Shown here: in pieces, positions 60,488 through 64,000 of the stretch
How positions within the stretch are numbered: position 1 is the stretch's first letter
How the letters are laid out: each line of letters begins with the position of its first letter
The notes under the pieces: generated by a model
Told to the model about the DNA's origin: nothing
The model's input: the letters and a program-made list of their open reading frames with translations, nothing else
Databases searched by the model: none
Assembly: GCA_964291545.2 (NCBI GenBank)
Contig: OZ219860.1
Span: 558,001 to 622,000, forward strand
Length of the DNA stretch: 64,000 nucleotides
Direction of reading: 5' to 3'
Origin: G963667675 sp964291545
GTDB taxonomy: Bacteria > Chloroflexota > Dehalococcoidia > Lucifugimonadales > UBA3495
Program-made: the position numbers and the translations under genes

Positions 60488-60530
60488 CCCGTCCGTTCGT
60501 CCTGAGGCTCTCGAAGGGGGAACGGACGGG
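60488..60530. repeat. REP-like palindromic repeat, copy 2 (best target match)
   Basis: CCCGTCCGTTC (60488-60498) and GAACGGACGGG (60520-60530) form a perfect 11-bp stem around GTCCTGAGGCTCTCGAAGG. The segment TTCGTCCTGAGGCTC (60496-60510) is matched by the guide segments of the IS110 RNA at 63599 and 63620. Degenerate sub-copies (CTGTCCTGAGCATATCGAAGG-like) precede it at 60450-60487. Confidence 0.7.
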
Positions 60531-60653
60531 CGGCGGGGGATGTTGAGTGCGCACCCCTATCCAAGTGTTACCCATGTACCCGGTTGCACAGTGAGGGCGA
60601 TAGATCGAGGCAAAACGTCAATCTAAGTTCCAGTCTCCACCCCTAGCCCTTCC

Positions 60654-61535
60654 TCACCCAGCTTGCCCCGACCTCACAAACCGCGCCTTGCCCACCAGCA
60701 GCGGTATCGTGATTCCCAGTACTACCAAAGCCACTATCTGCGCCTCGTTCAACGGCCCGTACTCGTTGAACTCCGTCCGCAGGAAGCTCAGGAAGAACCT
60801 TCCCAACGAGTACGTCGCCAGGTACAGGGCAAAGAACATCCCCCGGGGCCGCAGCCGGTCCCGCAGCGGCCACAACACCGCCAGGATCACCAGGTCCATG
60901 AGTAATTCATAGGCCACGGCCGGGTGCGTGGCCCCAGTCCCGAAGGTCCGTTCGCACGCTATGCTGGCCCGCTCCGAGTGCGTATACACCACACCCCATG
61001 CCAGGTCGGTGAACTTGGCGCAGTGCTCCCCGTTGATAATGTCGCCGACTCTTCCGATGGCCTGGGCTATCAGCAGCGCCGGGACGCATATGTCCGCCAG
61101 GTGTCCCACCCCCGGCAGCGGTGCCCGCACCGGCTTGCCCAGGAACGAAAAGTAGTTGCCCCACGTGCTCAGGAACCACTGGGAATTGCGGATGATCATG
61201 TATAGCGATCCGCCGACGAAACCTCCCAGTATCGCCCCGTATATCGTCACGCCGCCCTGCCAGAAGTACAGGATCCTCACCGGGTCGTGGCCGTAGATGT
61301 TCCAGGTGTCGATTACGTGCAGGAACCGGGAGCCGATTATGCCGCCCAGGATGGCCCAGACTGCCACCGCGTAGATTCCGTCCGCCGACATCCCTGCGCG
61401 CGTTCCCAAGCGCGCCACCAGCACCACCGCCACTGCCACCGCCACAAACGTCATCAGCCCGTGCCATGAAATGGTCAAAGGCCCGATGTCCCAGTCAGGG
61501 TCTATACCTATCGCTATGGTTGCTAATATGTCCAT
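60654..61535 (-). CDS. lgt: Prolipoprotein diacylglyceryl transferase
   Basis: 293 residues, seven membrane helices. Transfers diacylglycerol from phosphatidylglycerol to lipobox Cys. ISWHGLMTF, VTIYGAILGGFVGG (YGxxxGG) and AQAIGRVGDIINGEH form the family signature. The invariant Asn of the GRxGNFxN motif (N146 in E. coli) is Asp here. AGGGGAG lies 2 nt before the ATG. It is third in the rsmA-ispE-lgt run, 21 bp after ispE. Its substrates in this window include the lipoproteins at 7508, 21571 and 53547. Confidence 0.95.
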   Translation of the reverse strand: MDILATIAIGIDPDWDIGPLTISWHGLMTFVAVAVAVVLVARLGTRAGMSADGIYAVAVWAILGGIIGSRFLHVIDTWNIYGHDPVRILYFWQGGVTIYGAILGGFVGGSLYMIIRNSQWFLSTWGNYFSFLGKPVRAPLPGVGHLADICVPALLIAQAIGRVGDIINGEHCAKFTDLAWGVVYTHSERASIACERTFGTGATHPAVAYELLMDLVILAVLWPLRDRLRPRGMFFALYLATYSLGRFFLSFLRTEFNEYGPLNEAQIVALVVLGITIPLLVGKARFVRSGQAG

Positions 61536-61556
61536 CGCTCCCCTTGTTCGCCGGGC

Positions 61557-62453
61557 CTAAGGCAATTCCGGCCCGGGCGTTATCGTATGCGCAAAGTACA
61601 CGTCTACCGGGTAGGGTTTCAAGGCCTGCTCCACCCGATTATGCTCGTCTTCTGACAACCCCAGGGCAAACATCGCCGGTCCCGCCCCGGCAAGACGGAA
61701 ACGGCCTGGGGCCATTTCCTCCAGGCCCGGCCGCAGCCAGTCCCAGTCCGGGAAGGCCTGCGGGGCCACGTCCTCGAAGGCATTGTAGACCATGCCCGGC
61801 ACCGCCTCGGCTATGAACTGCCCCCCGGCCAGCGTCTCTACCATCCGCCGGGTAACCCCGCCGTCGCTGTAGTGCGCCGGCGTTATGCGAGAGTACATCC
61901 CCGCCGTTTTGTTCGCCACCGTGGCGCCCGGACACACCAGCGTCACCGGCAGCCGCGGCAATGGCGGAAGCGCAGCAACCTGTTCTCCCCGACCCTGGGC
62001 CAATGCCGTCCCTCCCGTCAGGAAAAACGGCACGTCCGACCCCAGTTCCGCCGCCGCTTGGCTCAGTTCTTCATGTCCCAGGTTCATCCCCCACCAGCGG
62101 TCCAGCGCCAGCAGTGCCGCCGCCGCGTTGCTGCTGCCGCCTCCCAGCCCCATTCCCACCGGTATACGCTTCTGGATGCTGATGCAGACTTGCGGGGTCA
62201 GTCCCGCCCGCTCGGCCAGGCTTTCCGCCGCCCGCCACACCAGGTTGTCCTCGCCGTTTAACTCAGGCTGGTCGCATTCCACCCGCAAACGGGACGACTC
62301 CGATATGTCCAGCGTGTCCGCCAGATCGATGGTCTGGAGGATCGTCCTCACCTCGTGGTACCCGTCGTTCCGCCGGCCCAGTATCTCAAGGGTGAGGTTC
62401 ACCTTCGCGTAAGCCAGGACTTCCAATAGTCCCCCGACCCTCCCAGGCGTCAT
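61557..62453 (-). CDS. ispE: 4-diphosphocytidyl-2-C-methyl-D-erythritol kinase
   Basis: 298 residues. Fourth enzyme of the MEP isoprenoid pathway. AYAKVNLTLEILGRRNDGYHEV starts the GHMP kinase fold; VGMGLGGGSSNAAAAL is the ATP loop; GSDVPFFLTGGTALAQGRGE follows; LAGAGPAMFALG is motif 3. Start ATG 62453 gives a 68-bp overlap with rsmA; TTG 62426 would shorten it to 41 bp, but the conserved region starts soon after, so a long overlap is real. Confidence 0.95.
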   Translation of the reverse strand: MTPGRVGGLLEVLAYAKVNLTLEILGRRNDGYHEVRTILQTIDLADTLDISESSRLRVECDQPELNGEDNLVWRAAESLAERAGLTPQVCISIQKRIPVGMGLGGGSSNAAAALLALDRWWGMNLGHEELSQAAAELGSDVPFFLTGGTALAQGRGEQVAALPPLPRLPVTLVCPGATVANKTAGMYSRITPAHYSDGGVTRRMVETLAGGQFIAEAVPGMVYNAFEDVAPQAFPDWDWLRPGLEEMAPGRFRLAGAGPAMFALGLSEDEHNRVEQALKPYPVDVYFAHTITPGPELP

Positions 62454-63267
62454 ATACCGCCGCCCACTCGTCCAGCGACAGCGTCGCCGGCCTCCTGCTG
62501 CCGTCTATCCCAGCGTCGGCCAACACCGCGTCTACCGCAGGAGCCGGCGCGCCAAGCCCTTGCGCCAGCGAGTTCCTGAGTTGCTTGCGCGGCGAGCGGA
62601 ACCCCGATTTTACCACTTCCAGGAAGGCCGGGCCGTGGTCGACTTCAACCGCCGGCTTGGGCAGCAAGTCCAGCCGCACCACGGCCGAGGTCACCTTGGG
62701 CGGCGGACGAAAGCTCCGGGGTGATACTTTGCACACCACCTTGGACGAGGCATAGTACTGCACCGCCGCCGAAAGAAACCCCATCTTCCCCGGCGCCGCG
62801 GCGATGTTCCGGGCCACTTCTTCTTGTAGCGTCAACACCATCACAGCCGGCCGGTGTTCCGCTTCCAAAAACCGGCGAATTATTGGATTGGCGGCGTAGT
62901 AAGGGAGATTCCCCACAACCTTGTACTTAGCCCCCAATCCCACAAGGTCCCCAACTTCTAGCCTCCTGGCATCCCCTTCAACCACTGTAAGGTTGTCCGG
63001 GTTGCCCAGACGCTCCGCCAGCGTCGCTGCCAAGTCAGGGTCCAGCTCCACGGCGATAACCTGCGCCCCACGCTCAACCAGCTTCCGAGTCAAAGCGCCC
63101 CGGCCCGCTCCCACCTCCACCACCACGTCCTCAGACCCAACCTCAGCTGCATTGACTATCCGAGCCAACACCCGCGTATCGGCCAAAAAATGCTGCCCCA
63201 ACGCCTTCCGCGGCCTGCGACGCCTGGAACCCTGCCCCGAAATGTCAGTACCCGCCGTCAAACCCAA
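62386..63267 (-). CDS. rsmA: 16S rRNA (adenine1518/1519-N6)-dimethyltransferase
   Basis: 293 residues. KsgA/RsmA dimethylates two adenines in helix 45 of 16S rRNA. KALGQHFLADTRVL, VEVGAGRGALTRKL (SAM loop), NLPYYAANPIIRRFLE (catalytic NLPY) and VQYYASSKVVCKVSPRSFRPPPKV are all present. Start is TTG 63267 or a nearby TTG; the first 15 residues are not conserved. First gene of rsmA-ispE-lgt. Confidence 0.95.
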   Translation of the reverse strand: MGLTAGTDISGQGSRRRRPRKALGQHFLADTRVLARIVNAAEVGSEDVVVEVGAGRGALTRKLVERGAQVIAVELDPDLAATLAERLGNPDNLTVVEGDARRLEVGDLVGLGAKYKVVGNLPYYAANPIIRRFLEAEHRPAVMVLTLQEEVARNIAAAPGKMGFLSAAVQYYASSKVVCKVSPRSFRPPPKVTSAVVRLDLLPKPAVEVDHGPAFLEVVKSGFRSPRKQLRNSLAQGLGAPAPAVDAVLADAGIDGSRRPATLSLDEWAAVYDAWEGRGTIGSPGLREGEPHP

Positions 63268-63564
63268 CCGTCATCCGCACGCTGCGTATGCCTTAGATAC
63301 GGAAACATTTGCATAACCTGCATACCAGTCGCCCGTATAACCGGGCGCACCCTTTAGCGTGAATACCCGGGCCGGGGCCGTTCGTCCTGAGGGAAATCGA
63401 AGGGGGAACGGGGGGCGGGGTTCCGGTTGCCCCTGGAACAGTGCAAGTTCCATGCACGTTGCCCATACCCCGGAGATGGAAATCCGCGCATCCTTGGCCG
63501 CGCTCGTCCTCACGAATAATTGAGCCCTGGCGAACGTCCTGGCACTTGGCCGGGGCCGTTCGTC
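63268..63564. other. Intergenic between rsmA and the IS110 element
   Basis: About 300 bp. Contains REP-like copy 3 (63378-63411) and, at 63548-63566, the left half of another copy cut by the IS110 element. A minus-strand frame at 63271-63513 crosses the repeat and is unlikely to be a gene. Confidence 0.5.
63378..63411. repeat. REP-like palindromic repeat, copy 3
   Basis: CCGTTC and GAACGG arms enclose GTCCTGAGG...AATCGAAGGG. The 19 bp GGCCGGGGCCGTTCGTCCT (63370-63388) recurs exactly at 63548-63566, where the IS110 element interrupts it. Confidence 0.7.
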
Positions 63565-63581
63565 CTTGTATATTAATAGAG

Positions 63582-63721
63582 ACGGCGGGGCAGACCGATT
63601 CGTCCCAGGTCGAAAAGCCGAGCCTCAGCGTGGTCGCCCCGGCGAATACCCCATGGAGCCCGAACAGTTGCCAGGGCCGCAGAGAGCCCGAATCACAAGG
63701 CAGGGCCGGAGGGAGAAGTAG
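63582..63721 (+). ncRNA. Predicted IS110 bridge RNA with target- and donor-binding loops
   Basis: Loop 1: CGGGGC-A-GACC (63586-63596) pairs with GGTC-GCCCCG (63632-63641); inside, TTCGTCC (63599-63605) equals the target's left half and GAGCCTCAG (63620-63628) is complementary to its right half CTGAGGCTC; GGU/GCC closes the tip. Loop 2: GCCC (63658-63661) pairs with GGGC (63703-63706), with a tip hairpin GGGC/GCCC (63674-63677, 63686-63689); ACAAGG (63695-63700) is complementary to the element's left end CCTTGT (63564-63569). The 5' side GAACAGTTGCC should match the unseen right end. 5' boundary approximate. Confidence 0.75.
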
Positions 63722-64000
63722 ATGGAACGTCCCAAGAAAGGGCAGGTTGTGGGAATTGACGTAGCCAAGGATTGGCTGGATGTAGCAGTAGACCCCGGCG
63801 GGGAGCAGTGGCGTGTCACCCAGGACCCGGAGGGCTTGGCGGAGTTGGTCCAGGGCCTGGCGGTACTGGGTCCGGACCTCATCGTCTTGGAAGCATCCGG
63901 AGGCTACGAAGGGGTGGCGGTCTCCCTGTTGGGCGAGGCAGGGCTGCCGGTGGCGGTGGTGAATCCCCGCCCAGTGCGGGACTTCGCACGGTCCCAGGGG
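63722..64000 (+). CDS. IS110-family transposase (serine-DEDD recombinase), N-terminal part
   Basis: First 93 codons; runs off the right edge. VVGIDVAKDWLDVAVD carries the first Asp of the RuvC-like DEDD domain, LIVLEASGGYEGVAV the Glu region, and VAVVNPRPVRDFARSQG the conserved NPRxVRDFARS block of IS110 (DEDD) transposases. GGAGGGAG lies about 6 nt before ATG 63722. The C-terminal Tnp20 domain with the catalytic Ser is outside the window. Confidence 0.93.
   Translation, partial: MERPKKGQVVGIDVAKDWLDVAVDPGGEQWRVTQDPEGLAELVQGLAVLGPDLIVLEASGGYEGVAVSLLGEAGLPVAVVNPRPVRDFARSQG

Larger units (their letters stand above)
63565..64000 (+). mobile_element. IS110-family insertion sequence, left end and 5' part, inserted in a REP-like repeat
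   Basis: The repeat reads ...TTCGTCCTGAGG in intact copies but here TTCGTC-CT is followed by TTGTATATTAAT. The boundary is therefore at the CT dinucleotide 63565-63566, the core used by the related IS621. A -10-like TATATT lies at the left end (63569-63574), fitting the IS110 design in which circularisation joins it to a -35 from the right end. The leader RNA and transposase follow. The right end is outside the window. Confidence 0.8.

Noticed and set aside
63271..63513. 80-codon minus-strand frame upstream of rsmA
   Set aside because: It runs through a REP-like repeat and has no start signal or family resemblance.

Overview
This window looks like a chromosomal segment of a GC-rich member of the Chloroflexota, probably Dehalococcoidia or a related uncultured lineage. 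The evidence is the pair of large membrane protein families typical of that phylum and some archaea (Agl23/TIGR03663-like and DUF2298/'YYY'), a complex I operon without NuoEFG as in Dehalococcoides-type genomes, lipoproteins with Pro/Thr-rich linkers, a CxxC-x17-CxxC zinc domain and short palindromic intergenic repeats. The phylum is fairly safe; anything finer is inference. No rRNA, tRNA or CRISPR array was seen.

Layout. 1-4693 (minus): DUF2298 protein followed by a GT39/Agl23-like protein that runs off the left edge. 4891-7315 (minus): ftsY, rnc and a DsbA-like gene with an in-frame UGA at its redox-active position. 7508-8497: secreted HNH nuclease-like lipoprotein. 8877-15263 (plus): CCA-adding enzyme, a small zinc protein, a quinone-reductase-like protein, a zinc-domain DEAD-box helicase and TypA. 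15358-19954 (minus): OGG-type glycosylase, DinG-type helicase, PHP phosphoesterase. 20336-20497: repeats. 20536-25304: trmD, a beta-propeller lipoprotein, a flavin reductase, a CinA-like/NadD-like fusion, and a DUF5678-like plus retropepsin-like pair.

25487-36895 (plus) is an 11-subunit complex I operon (nuoABCDHIJKLMN) with three small insertions: two HicB-like proteins between nuoC and nuoD, and a CxCxxC protein plus a hairpin terminator between nuoI and nuoJ. Then come a LOG/TIGR00725-like protein, enolase, GAPDH and a 1531-residue protein that fuses the two membrane families seen separately at the left edge. 45159-49844 (minus) is a Trk/Ktr potassium uptake cluster with three TrkA-type proteins, a universal stress protein and pheA. 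50319-53539: leuS and a lone precorrin-2 methyltransferase. 53547-60374: lipoprotein, alpha/beta hydrolase, a B12-binding radical SAM protein with an unusual 29-residue repeat tail, fabF and recJ. 60654-63267 (minus): rsmA, ispE, lgt; Lgt would lipidate the lipoproteins encoded here.

The right edge holds the left end of an IS110-family element inserted in a copy of a REP-like repeat. Its leader folds into two bridge-RNA-type loops whose guide segments match the insertion site and the element's own left end. The two strongest leads are this element and the candidate selenoprotein at 6683-7315.
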